Source: Bin87 sp965220505 (lineage in GTDB: Bacteria; Chloroflexota; Dehalococcoidia; Lucifugimonadales; UBA3495). Taken from it: a stretch of 64,000 nucleotides of DNA. Of the stretch, positions 49,400 through 57,524 are shown piece by piece (the stretch's first letter is position 1; each line of letters starts with the position of its first letter). The stretch spans positions 372,001 to 436,000 of the forward strand of contig CBDCQE010000003.1 in NCBI GenBank assembly GCA_965220505.1. The letters are read 5' to 3'. Made by a program: the position numbers and the translations under genes. The notes below the pieces were generated by a model. That model saw only the letters and a program-made list of their open reading frames with translations, did no database searches and was not told the origin of the DNA.

Positions 49400-50527
49400 T
49401 TATTTTGCCTTGTCGCGGAAGTGGGGTATGACGTATTCGCCGAAGAGGCGGATGGAGTTCATCACCTCTTCGTGGGTGGCGTACCCGGCCTGGAAGATGG
49501 GCATGATCTCATCCACACCCATGGCCTCGAATTCCTCGATGACGCGGATGCAGGCGTCGGGGTCGCCGACGCAGTAACCGCCGCCGGACAGCAGTTCCTC
49601 CGGGGTGGGCGGCTTCTGCTGCTGCGGGTCCTCGGAGGGACGGGACGGACCGCCGCCGCGCACGGCGCCTCCCTGCACGTAAAACCGGTATTCGTCGGGA
49701 ACCGCGTCAGGGTCCACGCCGGCCCACTCCAGCACGAACCGCTGGCGGCTCTGCTCCAGATACCAGGCGGCGACCTCTGCTCCCTTCTGACGGGCCCTGG
49801 CGTCGTCCTCGTCGCAGAAGCCGATGGTGGAGGCCACGACCTGCCGGTTGGTGAACCTGCCCACCGGCGTGGCGCTCTCGATGGCCTCGTAGTAGGCGTT
49901 GACCAGCCCGCGCGTCTTGTCGGTACCGCCCAGGGTGTTGACCAGGCAGCCCACGCCCAATTGGCCGGCCAGGCGGAAGGTGTCCTCCTGGGTGCAGGCC
50001 ATCCACAGGGGAGGGTGGGGTTGCTGCAACGGCCTGGGGATGACCTCGCGGGGCGGGATCTGCCAGTTCTCGCCGTCGTGGCTGAACACCTCGTCGCACC
50101 ACATGCGGGGCAGGCACTCCAGGGTCTCGACCATCATGCTCTGGGTCGTGGCCACGTCGGTGCCGAAGGGGATCAGTTGGTACGGGCCCTTGGTGCGGCC
50201 CACGCCCACGTCCACGCGACCGTCGCTGAGGATGTCCAAGGTGGACGCCCGGGCCGCGACGTGGAGGGGGTGATGCACGGGAGCCAGCACGATGCCGAAG
50301 CCCAGCCGCATCTTCTTCGTGTGCTGTGCCATCACGGCCAGGGTCACTTCCGGAGCCGACGAGTGAGCGAACTCGGTGAGGAAGTGGTGCTCCACCAGCC
50401 AGACCCGCTCGAAACCCATCTCCTCCGCGTACTGCACCTGCTTCACCGCGTTCCACAGCGTGTCGTACTCCGCGTTGTCAGTCCACGGACGCGGCATCTG
50501 CAACTCATAGAACATCCCGAATTTCAT
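49400..50527 (-). CDS. LLM-class flavin-dependent oxidoreductase
   Basis: A 375-residue luciferase-like TIM-barrel protein. MKFGMFYELQMPRPW at the start, EEMGFERVWLVEHHFLTEFAHS (split VWLVEHHFLTE) near 40, LRLGFGIVLAPVHHPLHVAARA near 78 (split), GRVDVGVGRTKGPYQ near 108, and QPHPPLWMACTQEDTF near 170. ATG 50527 has GGAG 8 bases upstream. Resembles the alkanal-monooxygenase-like and F420/FMN-dependent groups. Next to an SDR on the same strand, so the two may act in one oxidation path. Confidence 0.9.
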   Translation of the reverse strand: MKFGMFYELQMPRPWTDNAEYDTLWNAVKQVQYAEEMGFERVWLVEHHFLTEFAHSSAPEVTLAVMAQHTKKMRLGFGIVLAPVHHPLHVAARASTLDILSDGRVDVGVGRTKGPYQLIPFGTDVATTQSMMVETLECLPRMWCDEVFSHDGENWQIPPREVIPRPLQQPHPPLWMACTQEDTFRLAGQLGVGCLVNTLGGTDKTRGLVNAYYEAIESATPVGRFTNRQVVASTIGFCDEDDARARQKGAEVAAWYLEQSRQRFVLEWAGVDPDAVPDEYRFYVQGGAVRGGGPSRPSEDPQQQKPPTPEELLSGGGYCVGDPDACIRVIEEFEAMGVDEIMPIFQAGYATHEEVMNSIRLFGEYVIPHFRDKAK

Positions 50528-50591
50528 ACTGGTACTCCGTGTCCTTGCTGTGGCTGTGGGGGCGGCGTGGCAATCTCGCCTGCCAACAATT

Positions 50592-51374
50592 CTACAACGC
50601 CGTCCATCCGCCATCGACGATCAACAGGTGGCCGGTGGTGGCGCCGGCGGAGTCGCTGGCCAGGTAAATCGCCGCGCCCACCAGTTCCTCCGGGTCCATG
50701 CGGCGACCCAGGGGCATCTTGATGGCGAGCTCGGCGCGCACCTCGTCGGCATCGCGGTCGTCGGCTTCCAGCAGGCCGGGCGTGGTGGTCGGGCCGGGGC
50801 CGATGGCGTTGACGGTGATGCCGTGCTGCGCCCATTCCAGCGCCAGCACGCGGGTCAGGTTCGCCAATCCGCCCTTGCTGGCGCAGTAGGCAGCGCGGTT
50901 CACGGCGCCGACCACCGCCATCTGGGAGGCGATGTTGATGATACGGCCAAAGCCGTTGGGGATCATCAGCCTGGCCGCCGCCTGCGAGCAGAAAAAAGCG
51001 CCCTTCAGGTTGGTGTTCATAACCGCGTCCCAGTCTTCCTCGGTGACCTCCAGCGCGGGAGCGCGGCGACGGATGCCGGCGTTGTTAACCAGGATGTCCA
51101 GGCCGCCCAGGTCCTCGGCCATGCGGCGGATGGTGGGCCTGATTTCGGGAACGTCCTGCACATCCAGGTCGCTGGCCAGGCCGATCTGTCCCTCGTTGCG
51201 GATGCGCATCACCACATCTGACAATCCTTCCCACGACTCGTCGGACGCCATATCGGTGACAGCCACGTCGGCGCCGGCCTGAGCTAAACCAATCGCCAAC
51301 GTCGCGCCAATTCCACGCGCAGCGCCGGTGACCAGCGCTTTTCGTCCCGTCAAATCCAATCCTGCGAAGGGCAT
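50592..51374 (-). CDS. Short-chain dehydrogenase/reductase (classical SDR)
   Basis: A 260-residue NAD(P)-dependent oxidoreductase. Cofactor motif TGAARGIG near 17-24, NNAG near 95, catalytic IASQMAVVG with Ser near 145, YCASKGGLANL (Tyr-x-x-x-Lys) near 158-162, and the C-terminal INVDGG-like LLIVDGGWTAL. An NAD/NADP-choosing acidic residue after strand 2 (VTDMA) suggests NAD. ATG 51374 follows AGGAG. Similar to gluconate 5-dehydrogenase and 3-oxoacyl-ACP reductase annotations; substrate unknown. Confidence 0.92.
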   Translation of the reverse strand: MPFAGLDLTGRKALVTGAARGIGATLAIGLAQAGADVAVTDMASDESWEGLSDVVMRIRNEGQIGLASDLDVQDVPEIRPTIRRMAEDLGGLDILVNNAGIRRRAPALEVTEEDWDAVMNTNLKGAFFCSQAAARLMIPNGFGRIINIASQMAVVGAVNRAAYCASKGGLANLTRVLALEWAQHGITVNAIGPGPTTTPGLLEADDRDADEVRAELAIKMPLGRRMDPEELVGAAIYLASDSAGATTGHLLIVDGGWTAL

Positions 51375-51523
51375 ACCATTCTCCTGCATAGCGTGTGCTA
51401 AGTTAGACGCTCGCGTGTTCCGGCATTATAGCGATGGCGGCGCATGCTTTCTGTTGATGCTGCTCACAGCCCCGTGCTATTGTGTTGCGGCATATTTTTG
51501 CCCGCGGATAAGCAGGGAACGCG

Positions 51524-52087
51524 TTGTTTCGGACCACGTCGCCAGGGTTGCTCATGGTGTTTGCCACCGCCGCCGTGGCAGTGGCCGTCGCATTTTCAAC
51601 AGCGTGCCCGTCGCCGGAGAATGTCGCCGAGGCCAACGGCGCGTCCACCATCATCATGGACCGCACCCAGGGCCCTTACCGCATGGTGGTGGGCATCATC
51701 CCGGCGCGGCCTGTGATCCCACAAACCCACCTGGCCATCCAGGTGTTCGACGTTGCCGACCCCCGCCCGTTGCGCGACACGGAGGTGCGGATGACCGTGG
51801 TCACGTCCGGTCCTCCCGGTTCCACGGGATTCGGTCCCCACCAAGTGCTCAACGAGCAGACGCTGCGGTATTTTGAGGTTGACGTGCCCTTCGCAATCAC
51901 CGGCTCGTGGGACGTGTCGGTAACGGTCGCGTCGGAACGGGGGGAAGAGACCTTCGTGCTGCCGCTTGACGTGGGCGAACCGGGCGCCAGCATCCAGTGG
52001 ATCTGGATTACTGCGGTGCTGGTCGTAATCATCGCGGTTGGCGCGTGGACGTGGCTCACCCTGCGCCGCCGCAACTCTGCCGCATGA
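51524..52087 (+). CDS. Predicted lipoprotein or membrane protein with a beta-sandwich domain
   Basis: A 187-residue protein. Residues 1-28 form an export signal ending in AFSTAC, a lipobox-like site. A beta-rich domain follows (about 45-155: YRMVVGIIPARPVIPQTHLA, then VRMTVVTSGPPG), resembling the YtkA/FixH-like fold. A second hydrophobic helix (about 160-178) and RRR end the chain. TTG 51524 or ATG 51554 are possible starts. Its stop overlaps the start of the next gene (ATGA), so the two are coupled and probably form one membrane system. Confidence 0.72.
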   Translation: MFRTTSPGLLMVFATAAVAVAVAFSTACPSPENVAEANGASTIIMDRTQGPYRMVVGIIPARPVIPQTHLAIQVFDVADPRPLRDTEVRMTVVTSGPPGSTGFGPHQVLNEQTLRYFEVDVPFAITGSWDVSVTVASERGEETFVLPLDVGEPGASIQWIWITAVLVVIIAVGAWTWLTLRRRNSAA

Positions 52088-53643
52088 TGAACCGCCGCCG
52101 CGCTCATTTCCTGCCGCTCGCAGGGGCGGCCGCGTTGGTCGCGATCTGCGTTGCGGTTTTTCCGCTGGCTGCCGATGCCCACGGGTTCGGAGAGCGGTAC
52201 GACCTACCGTTGCCCCTTTCACTTTTTGTGATCGCCGGCGCGGCGGCGGTGGCGCTGTCCTTTGTAGTGGCGGCCGTGTTCCTGAGGGCAGGTTCCACAC
52301 ATACCAGATATCCTCGTTACAACCTGCTGCGGTTGGCGCCCGTGCGCTGGCTGGCCTCCCCACCCCTCATCGCCACGCTGAAAACCCTGTCGGTCGCGCT
52401 GACCGTTTACGTGATTGTGGGGGCCCTGATCGGCAACGAACGGGCCGCGCTCAATCCGGCGCCGGCCGCGATCTACGTGGCCTTCTGGGTGGGACTGAGC
52501 TTCTTCACGGCGCTCTTCGGCAACCTCTGGGCGTTGGTCAACCCGTGGAAAACGGCGTGGGGATTCCTGGAGCGCGTCTTCGAGACCATCGCGCCGGGAA
52601 GCCGGTTGAGCCTGCACCATCGCTACCCCGCGAGGATCGGACCCTGGCCGGCGGTGCTGGTTTTCGCGGGGTTCGCCATCCTGGAAACGGTGGCCGCCGA
52701 CGCGGCGGGCCCCCGGGCGTTGGGCTGGATACTGGTGCTCTACACCCTGTACAACTTCGTGGGGATGTATGTGTACGGGCGCGAGGTGTGGCTGCGGAAC
52801 GCCGAGGGGTTCACGGTAGTGTACGGGTTCATGGCCCGCTTTTCGATCACGGAGATCAGGGCGCCGACATCGCGCTGCCGGAGGTGTACCAGCGACGGCC
52901 GATGCTCGGCTGGCGAGATGGATTGCGTGGACTGCTACGAGTGCTTTGCCAGGGCCTCGCCGGCCCAGCGGCAGTTCAACCTGCGCCCGCCCTGCGTTGG
53001 CCTGAACCGGCTCGGCGTGGTGACCCTCACCGTCGTATTCCATGTGATCCTGCTGCTCTCCACGGTGTCTTTCGATGGTCTGTCGGCGACGCCGGAGTGG
53101 CTGGTGTTCACCGGCCAGTTCCTCCTCCAGTCCCCGCGCTACGGCGCGTATATTGCCAACCTGATCGGCGTCCTGGGAATTCCTGTAGTCTTTGGGCTGC
53201 TGTTCGCAGTTACATGCGGGGCGATGGTCCTGCTATCCGGCCAAGCCGAACCGGACACCGGCCAACTGTTGCGCCGGTTCACGTTCTCGCTCTTGCCCAT
53301 TGCCCTGGCCTACCACTTCGCCCATTTCCTGGGGTTCCTGGTGATCAACGGGCAGAGGTTCATCGTGTTGGCATCCGACCCCTTCGGCTGGGGCTGGGAC
53401 CTATTCGGCACCGCCGATGCCATCATCAACATCGGCATCCTGTCGCCGGTTTTCATCTGGTATTTCTCGATACTGGCCATCGTGGTCGGCCACATCGCCG
53501 GCGTCTATCTGGCTCATGTCCAGGCGACGCGGATCTATTCCACCCGGCGGGGAGCGCTGCTCAGCCAGGTGCCCATGCTGGCGCTGATGGTGTGCTACAC
53601 TTGCGCGAGTTTGTGGATAATTTCGCGCCCCATCGCCGAATGA
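52084..53643 (+). CDS. Polytopic membrane protein with a cysteine cluster (FedB/'fenitrothion hydrolase'-like)
   Basis: A 519-residue protein with a signal-like first helix (LPLAGAAALVAICVAVFPLA) ending DAHGFGERYDLPLPL and about ten further membrane helices. The N-terminal phrase AHGxGxRxDLPLPL followed by a helix is found in proteins annotated as fenitrothion hydrolase subunit; the match is from memory. Near residues 262-290 a loop carries clustered cysteines (RCRRCTSDGRC, then MDCVDCYEC), likely a metal or iron-sulfur site. A late helix pair has AYHFAHFLGFLVING with histidines inside the membrane. Start fixed by the ATGA overlap. Confidence 0.75.
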   Translation: MMNRRRAHFLPLAGAAALVAICVAVFPLAADAHGFGERYDLPLPLSLFVIAGAAAVALSFVVAAVFLRAGSTHTRYPRYNLLRLAPVRWLASPPLIATLKTLSVALTVYVIVGALIGNERAALNPAPAAIYVAFWVGLSFFTALFGNLWALVNPWKTAWGFLERVFETIAPGSRLSLHHRYPARIGPWPAVLVFAGFAILETVAADAAGPRALGWILVLYTLYNFVGMYVYGREVWLRNAEGFTVVYGFMARFSITEIRAPTSRCRRCTSDGRCSAGEMDCVDCYECFARASPAQRQFNLRPPCVGLNRLGVVTLTVVFHVILLLSTVSFDGLSATPEWLVFTGQFLLQSPRYGAYIANLIGVLGIPVVFGLLFAVTCGAMVLLSGQAEPDTGQLLRRFTFSLLPIALAYHFAHFLGFLVINGQRFIVLASDPFGWGWDLFGTADAIINIGILSPVFIWYFSILAIVVGHIAGVYLAHVQATRIYSTRRGALLSQVPMLALMVCYTCASLWIISRPIAE

Positions 53644-53670
53644 GGGCGACCCATCACGGAGGAATCAGCA

Positions 53671-54486
53671 GTGCCTGAACGCAGCCCGCGACTGGAAGGT
53701 AAGGTGGCAATCGTGACCGGGGCAGGCTCCAGCGGGCCCGGCGTCGGCAACGGCCGCGCTACGGCGACGCTGTTCGCCCGGGAGGGCGCAAAGGTACTGC
53801 TGGTCGATATCACCGAAGAGCGGGCTGCGGAGACCATGGAGATGATCCAGGCCGAGGGCGGCGTGGCCTCCACGGTCCAGGCCGACGTTACCAGGGCCGC
53901 CGACTGCGAGCGCATGGTTGAGACCTGCATCGAACGCTACGGACGGCTGGACATCCTGGACAACAACGTGGGCATCTCCCGCCGGGGAACCGTGGTCGAA
54001 GTGTCCGAAGAGGACTGGGACCACATCATGGCCGTGAACGTGAAGACCATCGTCATGGCCAGCAAGTTTGCCATCCCGCGCATGATCGAAGCCGGCGGCG
54101 GCTCGATCATCAACATCTCGTCCATCGCCGGCCTGCGCGCCCACAGCAGCACGCCGTACACTGCATCGAAGGCGGCGGTGATCGGCCTAACGATTTCCAT
54201 GGCCGCCGACCACGGACCCGACGGCATCCGCACCAACTGCATTGCCCCCGGCCTGGTCTACACCCCTATGGTCGCTCCCCGCATGGATGACGACCTGCGG
54301 CAAATCCGGAGTTCTTCGGCCCCGCTGCGCACCGAGGGCACGGCCTGGGACATCGGCAACGCCGCCCTGTTCCTGGCCAGCGACGAGGCCCGCTGGATCA
54401 ACGGCGTGGTGCTCCCGGTCGACGCCGGCCTGGTGGCAACCTCTCCCGTCACCTACCAGACGCTGGCGCAGCAGGTGCGGGTGTAG
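53671..54486 (+). CDS. Short-chain dehydrogenase/reductase
   Basis: A 271-residue classical SDR. TGAGSSGPGVGNG near 16-28 is an extended cofactor loop, longer than TGxxxGIG. DNNVG near 95 replaces NNAG. The catalytic Ser lies in NISSIAG near 145, YTASKAAVIGL (Tyr/Lys) near 161-165, and the C-terminal part reads NGVVLPVDAGL. The extended glycine loop appears in dihydrodiol and cyclohexanol-type dehydrogenases of these bacteria. GTG start follows ACGGAGG. Stands downstream of the membrane protein by 27 bases; possibly cotranscribed. Confidence 0.9.
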   Translation: MPERSPRLEGKVAIVTGAGSSGPGVGNGRATATLFAREGAKVLLVDITEERAAETMEMIQAEGGVASTVQADVTRAADCERMVETCIERYGRLDILDNNVGISRRGTVVEVSEEDWDHIMAVNVKTIVMASKFAIPRMIEAGGGSIINISSIAGLRAHSSTPYTASKAAVIGLTISMAADHGPDGIRTNCIAPGLVYTPMVAPRMDDDLRQIRSSSAPLRTEGTAWDIGNAALFLASDEARWINGVVLPVDAGLVATSPVTYQTLAQQVRV

Positions 54487-54518
54487 TCTGGTATAGTGAA
54501 TTCGAGGGGGGAACGACC

Positions 54519-54833
54519 ATGCCAAGTACACTTTCAAATCTGGAAGACGAAAAATCCCCGAGCTCTCCGAAAGTGGCTAACCCCTTCGCCACTGTTAACC
54601 GCATCAGCGTAGGGCTACTTTTGGTAGGTTGCGTCGGTTTCGCAATAGCGATCGCAGGCTATATTACCGATTCCTTCTGGTTGGCGGTAGTCGGCAGTTG
54701 CATCGTATTGGCGATGACTCTGGGTTGGATTGCAGCAAGTTCATACGGGTTGGCAGCTACCATCCTCATTGCAGTCAGCGCGCGGCTGAGCCGGAGGAAT
54801 TCGAGATACGGTTCCGAACGTAATCTGCGGTAA
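54519..54833 (+). CDS. Small membrane protein
   Basis: A 104-residue protein. A polar N-terminal region (about 1-26) precedes three hydrophobic helices at about 29-49, 53-70 and 72-88 (ISVGLLLVGCVGFAIAIAG; FWLAVVGSCIVLAMTLGWIA). The basic C-terminal tail RLSRRNSRYGSERNLR follows. GGGGGG-type ribosome site upstream. No family recognised. Its 3' end overlaps the convergent membrane protein by 59 bases. Confidence 0.65.
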   Translation: MPSTLSNLEDEKSPSSPKVANPFATVNRISVGLLLVGCVGFAIAIAGYITDSFWLAVVGSCIVLAMTLGWIAASSYGLAATILIAVSARLSRRNSRYGSERNLR

Positions 54834-55077
54834 GCGCCACAGCAAACAGAATCGTCAAGATTGCCGTACCGACTTCGGCATAAAGAATTACTTTAACCAA
54901 GACAATTGATGTCGGTTTCAAGTCAGGGTCATCCCCTGCTGTGCTCTTTATCACGAGCGAGACGATGACCAAGAACACTTCGCAAATTGCTCCGGTGATG
55001 AAGACTCGCACCACATCGGCGTGAGCATACCGGAGCAATCGGAGAAACAGTCTCACTTCTGGTTGCGCTTCATGCAT
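54775..55077 (-). CDS. Small membrane protein downstream of slyD-like gene
   Basis: A 100-residue protein with two hydrophobic helices (VVRVFITGAICEVFLVIVSLV near 22-42, split VFITGAICEVFLVIVSLV; YAEVGTAILTILFAVALTA near 65-83). It starts at ATG 55077 (a TTG at 55095 is also possible). It lies 24 bases after the FKBP-type gene on the same strand. No family recognised; convergent overlap with 54519-54833. Confidence 0.5.
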   Translation of the reverse strand: MHEAQPEVRLFLRLLRYAHADVVRVFITGAICEVFLVIVSLVIKSTAGDDPDLKPTSIVLVKVILYAEVGTAILTILFAVALTADYVRNRISNSSGSAAR

Positions 55078-55100
55078 TATGGAGCCAGTTTCCAAGCCGG

Positions 55101-55544
55101 TTAACCTTCTATCGACACCAGCGTCAGGTCGAACGTAAGGTCTTTGCCGGCCAGCGGGTGGTTGGCGTCCAGGATGACCGCTTCGTCATCGACGGAGATG
55201 ATGCTGAAGTTCACCACCTGCCCGTTCTGCTGCTGCCCTTGCACGCTGGTACCAACTTCAAGCGGCATGTCAGGAGGGAACTCGCCGCGCGGCACCCGCA
55301 TCACGCCGTCGGCATGGTGCTCGCCGTAAGCGTCGGCGCAGGGTATCCGGATGGTCTTGGTATCTCCGACGGCCATTCCGACGACGCCGTTCTCGAATCC
55401 GGGGATTACCTGACCGCCCCCGACGGTGAAGGCCATGGGTGTGCCGCCTTCTGATGAGTCGAAAACTTCGCCATCGTCCAGGCGGCCTGTGTAGTGAACC
55501 CGTACTCTGTTGCCGGTTTGTGCTGTGGTCAAATTGGCCTCCAC
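55101..55544 (-). CDS. FKBP-type peptidyl-prolyl isomerase (SlyD-like)
   Basis: A 147-residue prolyl isomerase and chaperone. FKBP part: RVRVHYTGRLDDGEVFDSSE near 13-32 and FTVGGGQVIPGFENGVVGM near 40-58. The insert-in-flap (IF) chaperone domain follows (AYGEHHADGVMRVPRGEFP...), with ILDANHPLAGKDLTFDLTLV at the end, which is diagnostic of SlyD. The His-rich metal-binding tail of E. coli SlyD is absent. GTG start. Confidence 0.92.
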   Translation of the reverse strand: MEANLTTAQTGNRVRVHYTGRLDDGEVFDSSEGGTPMAFTVGGGQVIPGFENGVVGMAVGDTKTIRIPCADAYGEHHADGVMRVPRGEFPPDMPLEVGTSVQGQQQNGQVVNFSIISVDDEAVILDANHPLAGKDLTFDLTLVSIEG

Positions 55545-55667
55545 GCCATGAATGAATGCGGCACTATAGCACGGACGGCAACACGGCCCGAATTGTGCTA
55601 TGGTACGCCAACCACCTGAGCCTCAAGCCGGCCCGGACGCCGGACACATCCTGTACGGGGAGGAGCC

Positions 55668-56759
55668 ATGAAGTACGGACTGTTCATGATGCCGTCGCAT
55701 CCGCCGGAACGGAACATCTACGATGCCCACCAGTGGGACCTGGACTACCTGGCCCTGTGTGATGAACTGGGCTTTGACGAGGCCTGGATCGGCGAGCACT
55801 TCACCTCGCCCTGGGAGCCCATACCTGCTCCGGACCTGCTCATCGCACAGGCGCTGATGAAGACCAAGCGGATCAAGCTCGGCTCAGGCGCCCACCTGCT
55901 GCCCTTCCACCATCCCGCGGAGTTGGCCCACCGCGTGGCCTACCTGGACCACATCTCCCAGGGCCGCTTCCTGTTCGGCGTGGGAGCCAGCGGACTGCCC
56001 AGCGACTGGGCGCTGTTCGACGTCGACGGCAACAACGGCGAGCACCGGGACATGACCCGGGAATCCCTGGACATCATCCTGAAGATTTGGGCGAACGACG
56101 GCCCGTTCGAATACAAGGGCAAGTACTGGAACGTCAGCATCCCGGAACCCATGTACGGCACGCTGGAATTCTTCCTGCGACCCTACCAGCAGCCTCACCC
56201 GCCCATCGGAGTAGCCTCCGTCAGCTACAAGTCCCCCACGCTGATGATCGCCGGCGAGCGCGGCTTCATCCCCATGAGCCTGGCGCTCAACGCCGACTAC
56301 TGCCGCAGCCACTGGGAGGCCATCGAGGAAGGCGCCGCGCGCACCGGCCGTACCCCCTCCCGCGCCGACTGGCGTCTGGTCCGCGACGTGTATGTAGCCG
56401 ACACCGACGAGGAGGCCCGCGACCTGGCCCTCAACGGCATGCTCGGCCGCGTGTGGCACGACTACCTGCTGCCGCTGTTCCGTGAGTTTGACCTGATGAA
56501 GGTCTTCAAGCACGACGACGAAGTACCCGACGAGGCGGTCAACATCGAGTACATGGCCGAGCACCTGTGGCTCATCGGCTCGCCGGATACCGTTGCCGAG
56601 AAGATCAACCGCCTGTACGACGACGTGGGCGGGTTCGGCGGCCTCCTCATGCTGGTGTACGACCAGTCCGAGAACAACGCGGCCTGGGAGCACTCCACCC
56701 GCCTGCTGGCCAACAGGGTGATGCCCCAGGTGGCAGACCTGACAGGCGCTGCGGCATAA
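55668..56759 (+). CDS. LLM-class flavin-dependent oxidoreductase
   Basis: A 363-residue luciferase-like enzyme. MKYGLFMMPSHPPERN start, DELGFDEAWIGEHFTSPWEP near 32-51, IKLGSGAHLLPFHHPAELAHR near 68 (split LGSGAHLLPFHHPAEL), GRFLFGVGASGLPSDWALF near 100-118 and QPHPPIGVASVS near 175. Looks like the limonene/alkane-monooxygenase-like group in which FMN is supplied by a reductase, which is not adjacent. Strong ribosome site GGGGAGGAG. Monocistronic or with the next pair. Confidence 0.92.
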   Translation: MKYGLFMMPSHPPERNIYDAHQWDLDYLALCDELGFDEAWIGEHFTSPWEPIPAPDLLIAQALMKTKRIKLGSGAHLLPFHHPAELAHRVAYLDHISQGRFLFGVGASGLPSDWALFDVDGNNGEHRDMTRESLDIILKIWANDGPFEYKGKYWNVSIPEPMYGTLEFFLRPYQQPHPPIGVASVSYKSPTLMIAGERGFIPMSLALNADYCRSHWEAIEEGAARTGRTPSRADWRLVRDVYVADTDEEARDLALNGMLGRVWHDYLLPLFREFDLMKVFKHDDEVPDEAVNIEYMAEHLWLIGSPDTVAEKINRLYDDVGGFGGLLMLVYDQSENNAAWEHSTRLLANRVMPQVADLTGAAA

Positions 56760-56804
56760 CCACTATCAGATTGTTCTGTACCGGTCTGCATCTGGAGGCC
56801 TGAA

Positions 56805-57191
56805 ATGGACAGCCATGATGCTGATGCCGCTGGTGACGAACCGGACGAGGATTCAACACCTTCACCACTAAGCGCCGACGATATCGAGGAGCTACGTCGG
56901 GCTTTCGACAGGCTCCCAAAGGTCGCTGGGCACGGGGTGACGGCGTTGGAACGGCATGACGCTGTCATGCCGGAGTGGGTCATGCGAGTGATCGAAGAAC
57001 CATTTGAGCGATACGAAATGTACACCTCATACGGCGAACGGCGCACCGTCATAACCGGTCGCGTTCCGGAATCTTCTCAGTGGATAATGGTGGTGTTCGT
57101 TGGCGACCCGGAAACGGGGAGTTTTCTGACTGCTTACCACAACAAGAACTTGGCAAGAAGATATGGAGGACGACCATGGCGCAACGCGTGA
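56805..57191 (+). CDS. DUF4258-like toxin candidate
   Basis: A 128-residue protein. After an acidic lead (about 1-25) a compact domain reads MPEWVMRVIEEPFERYEMYT then RRTVITGRVPESSQWIMVVF and FLTAYHNKNLARR. The His/Glu/Arg and Tyr positions resemble the RelE/BrnT-like DUF4258 fold. It overlaps the next gene by 16 bases, which is common for such toxin-antitoxin pairs. No activity shown; family from motif memory. Confidence 0.6.
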   Translation: MDSHDADAAGDEPDEDSTPSPLSADDIEELRRAFDRLPKVAGHGVTALERHDAVMPEWVMRVIEEPFERYEMYTSYGERRTVITGRVPESSQWIMVVFVGDPETGSFLTAYHNKNLARRYGGRPWRNA

Positions 57192-57472
57192 ATGAGACTC
57201 CATGGGACCAGGCGCCTCCCGCGCGAGTGGAATACGACCCGAAAGGGCAAATTCTGCGCATCGAGAATGGACAGTGCAGCCAGGTCGGCGAGGAAATCGC
57301 TGAGGACGTCATTGTTCACTATGACAAGGATGACGACCATGCTCCGGCGTCAGCGGTGGCCATTCGCATTGACCGGGCCGAGATTGTTCTGAAGCCCTTC
57401 GTCGATGCCATACTCGCCAAATACGGCGTGAAGCCTGTACAGTCCTCCGCAACCAATGAAACGTCAGATTGA
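57176..57472 (+). CDS. DUF2283-like antitoxin candidate
   Basis: A 98-residue protein. VEYDPKGQILRIENGQCSQV then IAEDVIVHYDKDDD fits the DUF2283 pattern (YDpxxDxLYI followed by an acidic Y-D segment). IAVRIDRAEIVLKPFVDAIL-like C-terminal half (AVAIRIDRAEIVLKPFVDA). ATG 57176 has TGGAGG upstream and overlaps the toxin. DUF4258 and DUF2283 genes are often paired. Confidence 0.65.
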   Translation: MAQRVNETPWDQAPPARVEYDPKGQILRIENGQCSQVGEEIAEDVIVHYDKDDDHAPASAVAIRIDRAEIVLKPFVDAILAKYGVKPVQSSATNETSD

Positions 57473-57524
57473 CGCTGGTGAAACGCCCCGATGCGACACC
57501 ATCTCCTCTGAGGAGCATCCCCAA

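Noticed and set aside
52038..53678. Plus-strand open frame of 546 codons in another frame
   Set aside because: It is Arg/Pro/Gly-rich and overlaps the membrane protein, whose helices and start overlap are convincing.
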